From contig CBDBJQ010000006.1 of the NCBI GenBank assembly GCA_965206405.1, positions 1,798,001 through 1,862,000 of the forward strand: a stretch of DNA of 64,000 nt, read 5' to 3'. The translations under genes and the position numbers were made by a program. Numbering within the stretch: position 1 is the first letter of the stretch; each line of letters starts with the position of its first letter. The notes below the pieces were generated by a model. The model ran no database searches, was not told where the DNA came from, and worked only from the letters and a program-made list of their open reading frames with translations. Origin of the DNA: CBDBJQ01 sp965206405 (GTDB taxonomy: Bacteria; Pseudomonadota; Alphaproteobacteria; UBA8366). Shown here piece by piece: positions 1 through 8,815 of this stretch.

Positions 1-20
1 GGTACACGAAGGAGGACACC

Positions 21-533
21 ATGTCGCAGACTCCCGCCCTCAATACCTTTGCCGAGAAGTGCCGTGACATCCTGCGCGAAGATTCCGGTCCGGAAGGCCG
101 GAAGAAAATCGCCGAGATGATGCGCGATACCCTCACCGATCCCGCTTTCGTTACCGAGAACTATCCGGCATCAAATACCGATAACCGGAAAGTTCTCTAC
201 AAGGATTCGGAATTCGGTTTCTGTATCTGCTCGCACGTTCATCACGGTGCCGCTGAATCCAAACCGCATGATCACGGTGATTCCTGGGCCATCTACGGAC
301 AGGTTGCGGGCACGACCGAAATGCACGAATGGCGTTGGGTTGAAAAGCCGGTGGACGAAGATTCATCCGGCACCGTGGAAAGCGTCCGCAGCTACACGAT
401 GAAGCCCGGCGACGCCCATGTGTACAACGAGGGCGACCTGCACTCACCGAGCCGGGAGGACTCAACGAAACTGCTCCGGATCGAGGGCCGGGATCTTGGC
501 GAGATCAAGCGCGTCTGGCACAAGCCAAACTGA
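21..533 (+). CDS. Cupin-fold, cysteine dioxygenase-like protein
   Basis: A 170-residue protein with a single cupin barrel. The first cupin motif is seen as PHDHGDSWAIYG (His83 and His85, with Glu100 following in GTTEMHEW), and the second as PGDAHVYNEGDLHSP with His141. This gives the usual three-His metal site of the cysteine dioxygenase/cupin group, so a cytosolic Fe(II) thiol dioxygenase or related oxygenase is plausible, but the substrate cannot be read from the sequence. The start is supported by GGAGGA about 6 bases upstream of the ATG. It is convergent with the 562-855 gene, so nothing in the window shows which operon it belongs to. Confidence 0.75.
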   Translation: MSQTPALNTFAEKCRDILREDSGPEGRKKIAEMMRDTLTDPAFVTENYPASNTDNRKVLYKDSEFGFCICSHVHHGAAESKPHDHGDSWAIYGQVAGTTEMHEWRWVEKPVDEDSSGTVESVRSYTMKPGDAHVYNEGDLHSPSREDSTKLLRIEGRDLGEIKRVWHKPN

Positions 534-561
534 CGATCTTGTCGCGATCTTGTCGCGATTC

Positions 562-855
562 CTATCGCCGTCGCTCACTAACCGAGCGTATCCCCGCTCT
601 TCTCCTCTCCCGGCCCTGCATTTCCTGCCGGCTCTGATTCCCTGGCGGTTCTGCAGGCCCTGACAGGCGCGAGCGAATGCCGATGATGCCGGCGGCGGCG
701 ATCACCATAAATCCCAATCCGGCGAAGATGGTGGCGACCACCGCCCACAAAGTTCCCGCCTCTGCGGCAATCGACTGGAAAAGACCCCAGATTCCGAAAT
801 AACCGACAAAGACCAGCAACAGAACGAGCGCGGTCCAGCGGTAGAGTCGCTTCAC
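562..855 (-). CDS. Small two-helix membrane protein
   Basis: A 97-residue protein with two hydrophobic segments, about residues 8-28 (WTALVLLLVFVGYFGIWGLF) and 37-60 (LWAVVATIFAGLGFMVIAAA), then an Arg/Glu-rich cytoplasmic-looking tail. I do not recognise a family. Its start overlaps the stop of the isochorismatase-like gene by 4 bases (ATGA), so it is probably translationally coupled as the last gene of the MaoC-CitE-isochorismatase operon. A role in uptake or anchoring for that pathway would be a guess. Confidence 0.6.
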   Translation of the reverse strand: MKRLYRWTALVLLLVFVGYFGIWGLFQSIAAEAGTLWAVVATIFAGLGFMVIAAAGIIGIRSRLSGPAEPPGNQSRQEMQGRERRRAGIRSVSERRR

Positions 856-1484
856 GCCTCGTTGCGCCCCCGATACTGTTCGATCCAGGCGATGCAGTCG
901 TCTGCGGTGACGATATCGGCATAGCGGCGATTTACATCGGCGAGATTGGCCTTGTGGGCTTCTTCTTCATGATCGCCGACGCAGTCCTCGGGAACGATGG
1001 TGCGATAGCCAAGTGAGAAGCTGTCGATGACCGAGGCCCGGATGCAGCCCGAGGTCACACAGCCCGTGACGACGACGGTGTCGACATGCTCCCTGGCCAT
1101 GTAAGACGCCGCCGGCGTACCGAAGAAGATCGACGGGCCGGTCTTGCGGATAACCACATCATAATCGGGATTGTGGATGCGCGGGTCGATCTCCGTGCCC
1201 GGCGTTCCGATGATCAGATTTCTTACTTCATCGACCTTCCAGTGCGGCATCTCACGCTCGTTGTTGTAGCCGACATAGCAGCTTGCCACGGGAATACCGG
1301 CTTCGCGGGCCACCTTGAGCAGGCGTGCCGTGTTGACGACCCCGCGCTCGATCAGCTCCGAGCCGCCCATCTTGAATTCGGGATCTGTGAAGGCGCGCTG
1401 GAAATCGACGACCATGATGCCGACCTTCTCGCCAAACCCGACCGTTCCCTGCCCGTAGCTCTTGTCTTCATAAACTGTGCTCAC
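852..1484 (-). CDS. Isochorismatase-family cysteine hydrolase (N-carbamoylsarcosine amidase-like)
   Basis: A 210-residue alpha/beta hydrolase of the isochorismatase superfamily. The Asp-Lys-Cys triad is visible: Asp27 in IMVVDFQRAF, Lys114 in VVIRKTGPS and Cys147 in TGCVTSGCIRAS, preceded by the family's cis-peptide region VTGCVTS. The motif spacing best fits the N-carbamoylsarcosine amidase/maleamate amidase branch, which hydrolyses a C-N bond and releases ammonia, rather than true isochorismatase. It is third in a minus-strand operon after MaoC and CitE-like genes, with a 49-bp gap from the latter. It probably deaminates an amide intermediate or the pathway's entry compound. The family call is firm; the substrate is unknown. 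Confidence 0.85.
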   Translation of the reverse strand: MSTVYEDKSYGQGTVGFGEKVGIMVVDFQRAFTDPEFKMGGSELIERGVVNTARLLKVAREAGIPVASCYVGYNNEREMPHWKVDEVRNLIIGTPGTEIDPRIHNPDYDVVIRKTGPSIFFGTPAASYMAREHVDTVVVTGCVTSGCIRASVIDSFSLGYRTIVPEDCVGDHEEEAHKANLADVNRRYADIVTADDCIAWIEQYRGRNEA

Positions 1485-1533
1485 TGTCCTGCCCTATGTT
1501 TCCGGCCGTTTCCGGCTGTTTCTAGCCTGTGGT

Positions 1534-2433
1534 CTATGAATTCGTGGCGGACGCATCAAACTGCGCCGCCATTTCCAATACGTTTCGTGCCTGCTTCAGA
1601 TGCGGCATGTCCAGCATCATGCCATCGAGACCGACGACGCCGGTCCCGGAGCTGCTATCGAAAGCATCGATGACGCGCCGGGCGTGCTCGACATCCTCGG
1701 CCGAGGGCGTGAACGCCCTGTTGATCACCGCCGACTGGTTGGGATGGATTGCAATCTTGCCGACAAACCCGGCCTTGCGGTCACGCAGGCAGTCGCCCTC
1801 TAGGCCCTCCGTATCGCGGAAATTCACCCACAGCACGCCGACCGGCTGGACATCGATAGCCCGGCAGGCGGCAAGGCACAGGGATTTCCCCAGCTTGTAA
1901 GGATCGTCGTAATCGCCATCCGGCCCCTTGTTGTCGCTCGCGCCCAGCGCCGCCGCCAGATCTTCGGCTCCCCAGGTCATTGCCGTAAGGCGCTCGCTGA
2001 CACCATCGAGATAGGTATGGAAGGTCAGCAGCGAGGCCGCCGTTTCCGTGGCCACGCACAGGATCTTGGTCGAACCCTCCTCAATACCCTCCCGGACCTC
2101 GAGCGCCGAGAGATAATCAGCCAGGCGGTCGACCTCTTCGGCGGAATAAACCTTGGGCAGGCAGATACCGTCCGGCGCACCGGCGATGATGGCGGCCAGG
2201 TCGGGCAGCGCCAGGTTGGTATCCAGCGGGTTTATGCGCACCCAGAGCTGCTGGCGCGAGCGATCGGAATGGGTTTTCAGATATTCCAGGACCATGCCGC
2301 GCGCCACATCCTGGCGCGAGTTGTCCACGGAATCTTCCAGATCGAGGATCAGCGCGTCGGCTTCGTTGTCCCGCGCCTTCTTCAGCTTGCGTTCACTGTC
2401 GCCCGGGACGAACAGCCAGGATCTGATGATCAC
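1534..2433 (-). CDS. HpcH/HpaI aldolase / CitE-like acyl-CoA lyase
   Basis: A 299-residue TIM-barrel protein of the citrate lyase beta/malyl-CoA lyase family. It begins with RSWLFVPGDSERKLKKA, the conserved N-terminal CoA-binding region, followed by ALILDLEDSV carrying the Mg-binding acidic residues (Glu33/Asp34). Next come LWVRINPLDT and the ATETAASL and TWGAEDLAAALGA motifs. Such enzymes cleave or form malyl-CoA, beta-methylmalyl-CoA or citramalyl-CoA. Its start overlaps the stop of a MaoC hydratase by 4 bases, the pairing seen for mesaconyl-CoA hydratase with beta-methylmalyl-CoA lyase. A C4/C5 dicarboxyl-CoA step is therefore likely. No citrate lyase alpha or gamma genes are nearby. Confidence 0.85.
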   Translation of the reverse strand: MIIRSWLFVPGDSERKLKKARDNEADALILDLEDSVDNSRQDVARGMVLEYLKTHSDRSRQQLWVRINPLDTNLALPDLAAIIAGAPDGICLPKVYSAEEVDRLADYLSALEVREGIEEGSTKILCVATETAASLLTFHTYLDGVSERLTAMTWGAEDLAAALGASDNKGPDGDYDDPYKLGKSLCLAACRAIDVQPVGVLWVNFRDTEGLEGDCLRDRKAGFVGKIAIHPNQSAVINRAFTPSAEDVEHARRVIDAFDSSSGTGVVGLDGMMLDMPHLKQARNVLEMAAQFDASATNS

Positions 2434-2885
2434 GATTCCGGTTTTTTTCTCATGAATGCGGTGCGCTTGCAGTAGGCCACTTCCTCGTCCCGCTGGTTGT
2501 ATCCGAAATGCTCGAAGACGACGAGACCGGCTGTCGGGCGCGATTTGCTCTCCCGCTTTTCCAGCACCTTGGTAACGAAATGCAGCGTGTCACCATGGAA
2601 AACGGGATTGGCGAACCGGACATCCGTCATGCCAAGATTGCCGATGGTAGTACCGAGCGTGGTTTCGCCGACAGTGGCGCCGACGACGAGACCGAGCGTA
2701 AACATGCTGTTGACGATGCGCTGGCCGAATTCGGTTTTCTTGGCGAACTCCTCGTCGAGGTGCAGCGGCTGGGGATTATGAGTCAGGCCACAATACAGGA
2801 TATTGTCCATCTCCGTGACCGTCCGGGTTATCTCGTGGTTGAACGCCTTCCCGATCTCGAATTCCTCAAAATACAAGCCCGCCAT
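2430..2885 (-). CDS. MaoC-family (R)-specific enoyl-CoA hydratase
   Basis: A 151-residue single hot-dog domain. The active-site stretch of the MaoC family is seen as THNPQPLHLDEEFAKKTEFG (the Asn/His pair) followed by RIVNSMFTLGLVVG. This length suits a stand-alone (R)-hydratase or dehydratase acting on acyl-CoA in the cytosol. It is the first gene of the minus-strand operon that continues with a CitE-like lyase (ATGA overlap). That favours hydration of mesaconyl-CoA, itaconyl-CoA or a similar compound feeding the lyase. A 236-bp divergent spacer separates it from the TauD gene at 3122, and the promoter should lie there. Confidence 0.82.
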   Translation of the reverse strand: MAGLYFEEFEIGKAFNHEITRTVTEMDNILYCGLTHNPQPLHLDEEFAKKTEFGQRIVNSMFTLGLVVGATVGETTLGTTIGNLGMTDVRFANPVFHGDTLHFVTKVLEKRESKSRPTAGLVVFEHFGYNQRDEEVAYCKRTAFMRKKPES

Positions 2886-3121
2886 TGGAGTCTCCTTGGC
2901 TTTCCCGCCCTGATCCGGGCTTCCTCATTCCCGATCAATATTGTCCGGCCATACCTTCCTGACCAGACGCACAACGGCGGGAAAAGCCAAAACACCGTAA
3001 AACGACCCACCTGCCCCGGCAGTTGATTTCCCCGCCCCGTTTCGGGATAGTTTAACAACCAGGCATTGGGGCATTATTGATTTTGCCCCCTGTGCGGAGA
3101 GCGGGATTATGGCAAAAGAAA

Positions 3122-3991
3122 ATGGAAAATATAAACGCAAAATATAAACGCATTGAGGTCGCGCCGAGCTCCGGCGCTCTTGGAGCCGAGATCAGCGGCG
3201 TCGATCTTCGAACAATCGATGACGAAACCTTCGAGGAGCTTCACGCCGCCTGGCTCGATCATCTCGTCGTTTTTCTCCGCGACCAGGACATCACCCCGGA
3301 GCAGCAGAGCAATTTTGCCAGCCGTTTCGGCGATTTCCACTATCATCCCTACATGCAGGGCATGGACGAACACCCGGAAATCCTCGAGATCGTGAAGGAG
3401 CCAGGAGACAGCTACACTTTCGGCGCAAGCTGGCACAGCGACCAGATGTTCAATCCGGAACCGGCCAAGGCCACCTTCCTCTATGCCAAGGAAGCCCCGG
3501 ACGCCGGCGGCGATACGATGTTTGCCAACATGTATGCGGCCTACGACGCCCTCTCCGACGGCATGCGCGGCATGCTCGCAGAAGTGCGCACCTTCAATGT
3601 CGGGGACAGACGCCGACTCAACGGTGGCACCAGCCGCAAGGAACGCTATGGCGGCAACGCGGCCATGAGCGCCAAGGTCCGGGACCCCGGCAACGTGCCA
3701 ACCGAGGCCGCGCACCCGCTATTCCGAACCCATCCGGAAACCGGCAAAAAAGCGCTCTATATCGGCGGTCATACCCAGACCTTCGAGGGGTTCACTGAAA
3801 AGGAAGTGGATCCGCTGGTGACTTTCCTGCGCGGACACTCGACGCGGCCCGAGTTCACCTGCCGCTTTCGCTGGGAGCCCGGATCTATGGCGATCTGGGA
3901 CAACCGGTGCACGCAGCACTACGCCGTTCCCGACTACAACCAGCGCCGGTGGATGCATCGCATCACCATCGCTGGCGACACGCCTTACTAA
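3122..3991 (+). CDS. TauD/TfdA-family 2-oxoglutarate/Fe(II) dioxygenase
   Basis: A 289-residue dioxygenase. The HxD iron ligands are His105 and Asp107 in SWHSDQMF, the distal His279 lies in RRWMHRITIAGD with the adjacent Arg that binds 2-oxoglutarate, and the N-terminal part has the family stretch GALGAEISGVDLR. I chose the ATG at 3122 because it gives the usual family length; an in-frame TTG at 3077 would add 15 residues. These enzymes hydroxylate sulfonates, phenoxyacids or quaternary amines. The gene is followed after 8 bp by a ketopantoate reductase-like gene, suggesting a two-gene operon. A similar but diverged TauD lies at 26863. Confidence 0.85.
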   Translation: MENINAKYKRIEVAPSSGALGAEISGVDLRTIDDETFEELHAAWLDHLVVFLRDQDITPEQQSNFASRFGDFHYHPYMQGMDEHPEILEIVKEPGDSYTFGASWHSDQMFNPEPAKATFLYAKEAPDAGGDTMFANMYAAYDALSDGMRGMLAEVRTFNVGDRRRLNGGTSRKERYGGNAAMSAKVRDPGNVPTEAAHPLFRTHPETGKKALYIGGHTQTFEGFTEKEVDPLVTFLRGHSTRPEFTCRFRWEPGSMAIWDNRCTQHYAVPDYNQRRWMHRITIAGDTPY

Positions 3992-3999
3992 GTTCTCCC

Positions 4000-5052
4000 G
4001 TGACCCGGAGAATCGCCGTCGTCGGTGCCGGTGCGGTCGGCGGGTATGTTGGCGGGCATCTCACCAACCATGGCCACGACGTCACCCTGATCGACCCTTG
4101 GCCGGAGCATGTCGAGCGCATGCGCGGCGAAGGTCTCGTCCTAACCGGCATGACCGAGGCGGAAAACGTTACCGTCCCCGTCAAGGCCATCCACCTGACC
4201 GAACTGCAGGCCGTCGCGAATACCGCGCCTTTCGATTTCGCTTTCGTGTCGACCAAATCCTATGACAGCGAATGGGCGGCAATGATGGTCCGCCAGTACC
4301 TCGCACCTGACGGCTTTGTCGTCTCATTGCAGAACGGCATCAATGAAGAGCGGATCGCTGGTATCGTCGGCTGGGGCAAGACCATCGGCTGCATCGCCAG
4401 TACCATCGCCGTCGAATTAACCGAGCCCGCCCGCATCCGGCGCAACGTCCCTCTCGGCGGCGACCGCCACACCGTGTTCCGGGTTGGCGAAACCCACGGG
4501 CGCAAGACCGAGCGTGTTCGCGAGATTGCCGCGATGCTCGCCGATATAGATAGCGTGAAGGTCACCACCAACCTCTGGGGCGAGCGTTGGTCGAAACTGG
4601 TCGTCAATGCAATGCGGAATCCGGTCTCCGCGGCAACCGGCCGCGGCGGCAACGCCAATGACAGGGACGACCACACCCGCCGCCTCGCCATCCGTCTTGC
4701 CGCAGAGGCGATCGAGGTTGGCCTCGCCCACGGTTACGAGCTTGAGGCCGTCTACCGCATGGAGCCCCAAAAGCTCATGGCCGCAGGCAAGGGTGACGAC
4801 GCGGCGCTCGAAGAGGTCGAGGCGACACTGCTCGACAACCTGCGCTTCCGAAACGACGACCAGCGCCCCTCGATGGGACAAGACATGCAAAAGGGTCGGC
4901 GAACCGAGATCGACTACATCAACGGGCTAGTGGTCGAGAAAGCCACCGAGCTCGGCATTCCAGTACCCGCCAACGAGGGCATCGTTGTCGCCGTCAAGAG
5001 CGTCGAACGCGGCAAAGCTACGGCCGGCCCGGAAACCGTCGCCCACATCTGA
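4000..5052 (+). CDS. Ketopantoate reductase (ApbA/PanE) family protein
   Basis: A 350-residue NADPH-dependent 2-oxo acid reductase. The Rossmann motif is AVVGAGAVGGYVGGHL at the N-terminus. The family's catalytic Lys region appears as WGERWSKLVVNAMRNPVSA, and the C-terminal helical domain has RPSMGQDMQKGRRTEIDYIN. The open frame extends upstream into the TauD gene, but the GTG at 4000 puts the Rossmann fold at residue 5 and follows the TauD stop closely, so I used that start. Location beside a dioxygenase, far from pan genes, suggests a catabolic 2-keto acid reductase rather than true PanE. Family call firm, role inferred. Confidence 0.82.
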   Translation: MTRRIAVVGAGAVGGYVGGHLTNHGHDVTLIDPWPEHVERMRGEGLVLTGMTEAENVTVPVKAIHLTELQAVANTAPFDFAFVSTKSYDSEWAAMMVRQYLAPDGFVVSLQNGINEERIAGIVGWGKTIGCIASTIAVELTEPARIRRNVPLGGDRHTVFRVGETHGRKTERVREIAAMLADIDSVKVTTNLWGERWSKLVVNAMRNPVSAATGRGGNANDRDDHTRRLAIRLAAEAIEVGLAHGYELEAVYRMEPQKLMAAGKGDDAALEEVEATLLDNLRFRNDDQRPSMGQDMQKGRRTEIDYINGLVVEKATELGIPVPANEGIVVAVKSVERGKATAGPETVAHI

Positions 5053-5086
5053 TGCCTAAGATACCTTCGTTGCGCAACGGAACCTG

Positions 5087-5644
5087 TCAGGCGAAGGGAT
5101 CCTCGCCTGGCGGCGGCATGAGTTGAAAACTGTTCAACACAAAACCGATGGTTGTGTAATAACCACACAACACGACCAACTCGACCACCACCGACTCACC
5201 GAAGCGTGCAACGGCTGATTCATAGAGCGCGTCATCGAGAAAGCTGTCCCGGTGTAGGGCACTCGCGACGGCGTAAACTAGGGCAGCGTCCTCGTTGCCG
5301 CCGAAATCCGGCTCCTTTCCGATGCGAATGGCCTCGACCGCATCGGCGTCAAGGCCAGCATCAATGCCGATCGGAGCGTGCGCATACCACTCGAAACTCG
5401 CCTTCAGCTTCCGGGCGGTGACCAGGATGGCAAGTTCGCGTAAATCGCCAGGCAAGGTTCCACCGAAACGCAGATAGCCGCCCACAGCCTGCACTAGATC
5501 GCCCAGCTCGGGAGACTGGATCAGGGCGCGGAAGGGTCCGCGGATCCCGCCGCGTGGCCCGGAAACAATTTTGTCATAGAGGGCGCGCTGTTCGGGATTC
5601 AGTTGTTCGGGATCAAGTTCGGGGACGCGAGCGGTTTGGGGCAT
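5087..5644 (-). CDS. Carboxymuconolactone decarboxylase / AhpD-like protein
   Basis: A 185-residue all-helical protein resembling the carboxymuconolactone decarboxylase superfamily: GGTLPGDLRELAILVTARKL, then FEWYAHAPIGIDAGLDADAV and FGESVVVELVVLCGYYTTIG. The CxxC pair of true AhpD peroxidases is absent, so a redox role is unlikely; a decarboxylase, lactone-processing or unknown activity is more plausible. The start at 5644 is preceded by GGAG at a good spacing, and a longer frame upstream has no family residues. It is divergent from an SMP-30 lactonase at 5829, and the shared 184-bp spacer should hold both promoters. Confidence 0.75.
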   Translation of the reverse strand: MPQTARVPELDPEQLNPEQRALYDKIVSGPRGGIRGPFRALIQSPELGDLVQAVGGYLRFGGTLPGDLRELAILVTARKLKASFEWYAHAPIGIDAGLDADAVEAIRIGKEPDFGGNEDAALVYAVASALHRDSFLDDALYESAVARFGESVVVELVVLCGYYTTIGFVLNSFQLMPPPGEDPFA

Positions 5645-5828
5645 CGCCTTCAACTCCAGAGCATCAAGAATACGGTTGCAAGGGATATACACTGCTTCTC
5701 CTGCCTTACACCGGCCCAGCGCAACTTGCGACGCTTCCCAAGCGGTCCATCTTGATCCTGTCGACCCGCCGGTCGGATGCGTGGTGCTTGGGCCGCGCAG
5801 AGTTGAAATCGCAGATTCCGGAGATGCC

Positions 5829-6758
5829 ATGAGCGAAGCGCGCATAATCACCGAAGGACTACAGTTCCCCGAAGGGCCCATCGCGATGCCCGATGGTACG
5901 GTCCTGCTTGTCGAGATCGCCCGGGGAACTCTGACCCGGGTTCATCCTGACGGACGCAAGGAGATCGTCGCCGAGACCGGCGGCGGGCCGAACGGCGCTG
6001 CTATCGGGCCCGACGGCAAGTGCTATATCTGCAACAATGGCGGTTTTGCCTGGCATATCGAAAAAACAGGACAGCGTCGCTCGATCAGCGTAGCGGAAGA
6101 TTATATCAGCGGCCGTATCGAGCGCGTCGATCTGGAAACCGGCGAAGTCGAAGTGCTCTACGAAGCCTGCAATGGCGAGCGGCTGAAGGGACCGAACGAC
6201 ATCGTCTTCGACCGCAATGGAGGCTTCTGGTTTACCGATCTCGGCAAGGTTCACGATCGATCGATCGACCGCGGTGGCGTTTACTATGCCCACACCGATG
6301 GCAGCATGATCAAAGAGGCTATTTTCCCCTTCCTGACCGCCAACGGCATTGGCCTGTCTCCGGACGAAAAAACCCTCTATGTCGCCGAGACAGAGGGTGC
6401 CCGGCTGTGGGCCTATCCGATCACCGGCGAAGGAGAGGTTGCAAAGGAGTCTTTTCCTCCCTCCCTCAACGGCGGCCAACTCATAACCTGTGACGGTGGC
6501 TGGCGCCGCTTCGATTCCCTCGCTCTCGAGGCCAATGGCAACATATGCGTGGCGACCCTGATGACGGGCGGCGTCACGGTTGCGTCACCCGATGGCGGCA
6601 CGGTCGAGTTCGTTCCCTTCGATGATCCGTATGCCACTAACATCTGCTTTGGCGGCGAGGATCTGAAAACAGCCTATGTCACCCTGTCCTGGGAAGGCCG
6701 CCTTGCAGCCATGGATTGGCCACGCCCCGGCCTGCCGTTGAATTTCCTGAATACCTGA
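5829..6758 (+). CDS. SMP-30/gluconolactonase-family lactonase
   Basis: A 309-residue six-bladed beta-propeller hydrolase. Likely metal ligands of the SMP-30 family are seen as Glu15 (LQFPEGPIAMPDG), Asn123 (LKGPNDIVFD) and Asp179 (GIGLSPDEKTLYVAET). Such enzymes open sugar-acid lactones. The start at 5829 places the first propeller strand at residue 7; the frame stays open for 51 codons upstream but that part has no family similarity. It is divergent from a CMD-family gene. The two may act on related lactone intermediates, which is inference from position only. Confidence 0.83.
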   Translation: MSEARIITEGLQFPEGPIAMPDGTVLLVEIARGTLTRVHPDGRKEIVAETGGGPNGAAIGPDGKCYICNNGGFAWHIEKTGQRRSISVAEDYISGRIERVDLETGEVEVLYEACNGERLKGPNDIVFDRNGGFWFTDLGKVHDRSIDRGGVYYAHTDGSMIKEAIFPFLTANGIGLSPDEKTLYVAETEGARLWAYPITGEGEVAKESFPPSLNGGQLITCDGGWRRFDSLALEANGNICVATLMTGGVTVASPDGGTVEFVPFDDPYATNICFGGEDLKTAYVTLSWEGRLAAMDWPRPGLPLNFLNT

Positions 6759-6907
6759 CCGGTATTTCATGTCAACGATCGGTTATGACGGCAGAGTTTT
6801 CCAATATGGCCTGATGGATAATGCCCTGCGAGCATCTTTTCCGCCCAACTACCTGCGGGCGTTTGACTTGCCTGCATACAATACAGCAAGAAAGCGCAAG
6901 CAAGATT

Positions 6908-7246
6908 ATGGCATTAGAAATCTTTGATACTGGACAGGCCTCTCGGGCATTGCGCAGGGATGGCAACTTCGGCGAAAAACAGATGCCATCGTCGGCGTGA
7001 TGCTTTCCGCTATTTCTGAAATGCGTAACCACAAAGGCCAACATAAAACGGCTAGCAACATCTTTGATATCCAGGCTCGACAAGCTGGATACCAGGATTG
7101 ATAAGCAGGACAACAAGATAGATGCACTGGATGCCCAGCAGAGCGACAGAATCACTTGTGCTACGGATACTATGCTCAAGCTGGCAACCGTGCTGAGTAT
7201 CGTCGCTTTAGTTCTATGGATCTTGGTTCTGAAGCATTTGGCATAG
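6908..7246 (+). pseudogene. Frameshifted DUF1640-like coiled-coil/membrane protein
   Basis: Read across two compensating frameshifts, this stretch gives one coherent small protein. ATG 6908 starts MALEIFDTGQASRALRRDG, which resembles the FDT...LKxxG start of DUF1640/CCDC90-type proteins. A shift near 6980-6985 continues as ADAIVGVMLSAISEMRNH, and a second near 7030-7050 returns to the first frame as RLDKLDTRIDKQDNKIDALD. It ends with a hydrophobic helix, LATVLSIVALVLWILVL. The heptad-rich middle and C-terminal membrane anchor match that family's layout. Either a decayed gene or two sequencing indels. The last part alone (7064-7246, TTG start) could be read as a 60-residue protein. Confidence 0.5.
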
Positions 7247-7407
7247 TCGGCATCGATGCCAGTTGTGGTTGCCCGGATGTCTGCTGGTGGCGAAGTGCCT
7301 TGGCATAACGCAAAATAGCGGCCGCTACTGCGAGTCGTGGCCAACATCGGAGCGCATTTCGTAGGATACACAACGCATTGGGATGCGTTCCTGGGAGCCT
7401 TTAATTT

Positions 7408-8784
7408 ATGAATACGACACCGACCAACTCACCCATCGTCGCCGCCTATCTCGAGAAAACCACAGGTTCGGCAGCCGAGTTCGCGAAAGCCCGCGAGATG
7501 TTCCCGAGCGGCATCACCCACGATTCTCGCAAGACAGACCCCTACGGCATCTACGTCCGACGCGCCGAGGGCTCACACAAATGGGATATCGACGGCAACG
7601 AGTATGTCGATTATTTCGGCGGCCACGGGGCTCTCATCCTCGGCCACAACCACCCCGCCTTCGTCGAAGCTACCCAGACCCAGTTCGCACTGGGCACCCA
7701 TTACGGGGCCAGCCATCCACTCGAGGTCGAATGGGGCGCCCTGATCCAGGAAATGGTGCCCAGCGCCGAGAAGATCCGCTTCACCTCCTCGGGTACCGAG
7801 GCCAACCTTCTCGCCTTTCGCCTCGCCCGCGCCTACACGGGGCGCCCCAAGCTGCTGCGCTTCCTCTGCCACTTCCATGGCTGGCAGGATCATGTCGCTT
7901 TCGGCGCCAAGAAAGCATGGTCCCGTGGTCCGGTGCCTGGCGTCCTTGAAGGCATCATCGAGAACGTGGTGCTGATCGAACCGGGCGATATCGACCTGAT
8001 GCGCGAGACTCTCAACAACCATGATGACATCGCCGCCGTCATCCTCGAGCCGACCGGCGCGAGCTTCGGGCAGATACCCATCGAAAAGGCTTTCGCTGCA
8101 GCGCTCCGCGAGGAAACCAATAAAACCGGCACTTTGCTGATTTTCGACGAGGTGGTGACTGGTTTCCGCGTAACCCCGGGCGGCGCTCAGGCGCATTATG
8201 GCATCACGCCTGACATGACCTCGCTTGCCAAGATTATCGCGGGCGGTTTGCCCGGCGGCGCAATCTGCGGCCGGCGCGACATTCTCGATCTGCTCGATTT
8301 CGAGCGCACGGCCGAGGCCGGCATCGAGAAGATCGGCCACCAAGGTACCTATAATGCCAATCCGCTTTCCGCTGCCGCCGGCATCGCAACGTTGGAGAAG
8401 ATCAAGGCTGGCGGTGTTTGCGAGAGAGCCAGCGAGCAGGGAGCAAAGATCCGTAAGCAGATCAACGCAGTCTTTACTGAGGAGAAAGTTCCCTGGGCCT
8501 GCTATGGAGACCATTCCGGTTTCTTCATCCATACCAACCCCGAAGGCCGCAAAATTGATCCTGCTACCTTCGATGGCTATGCCGAGGGGTTCGGGATGAT
8601 GGCTTCTTCGGGTGACCATCCGGCAGCCGGCAAGATACGGTTGGCCATGCTCGTCAATGGCGTCGATGTAACGGGAAAACCCAGCGGCACCGTCTCGGCG
8701 GCACATAGCGATGAAGATGTGGCGAAAACCGCCGAGGCTGTCCGGGCCTCGGTCAAGATGCTACGGCAGGAGGGCGACCTCTAG
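7408..8784 (+). CDS. Class III aminotransferase (glutamate-1-semialdehyde aminomutase-like)
   Basis: A 458-residue PLP enzyme of fold type I, class III. Visible features are AEGSHKWDIDGNEYVDYFGG, the phosphate-binding FTSSGTEAN, the cofactor Asp in LLIFDEVVTGFR and the Schiff-base Lys275 in SLAKIIAGGLPGGAICG. It resembles HemL-like aminotransferases, but it is longer than HemL and stands among catabolic genes, so it is more likely an omega-amino acid or amino-alcohol aminotransferase than the tetrapyrrole enzyme. It appears to be transcribed alone; the next gene is convergent. Confidence 0.83.
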   Translation: MNTTPTNSPIVAAYLEKTTGSAAEFAKAREMFPSGITHDSRKTDPYGIYVRRAEGSHKWDIDGNEYVDYFGGHGALILGHNHPAFVEATQTQFALGTHYGASHPLEVEWGALIQEMVPSAEKIRFTSSGTEANLLAFRLARAYTGRPKLLRFLCHFHGWQDHVAFGAKKAWSRGPVPGVLEGIIENVVLIEPGDIDLMRETLNNHDDIAAVILEPTGASFGQIPIEKAFAAALREETNKTGTLLIFDEVVTGFRVTPGGAQAHYGITPDMTSLAKIIAGGLPGGAICGRRDILDLLDFERTAEAGIEKIGHQGTYNANPLSAAAGIATLEKIKAGGVCERASEQGAKIRKQINAVFTEEKVPWACYGDHSGFFIHTNPEGRKIDPATFDGYAEGFGMMASSGDHPAAGKIRLAMLVNGVDVTGKPSGTVSAAHSDEDVAKTAEAVRASVKMLRQEGDL

Positions 8785-8815
8785 GGGCTTGGGAACCTCC
8801 ATGGCTGGCGACACT

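Noticed and set aside
5064..5097. ccttcg/cgaagg inverted repeat with an inner cgttgcgcaacg palindrome between convergent genes
   Set aside because: Possible terminator, but the stem runs into the CMD gene's end and has no U tract; too weak to list.
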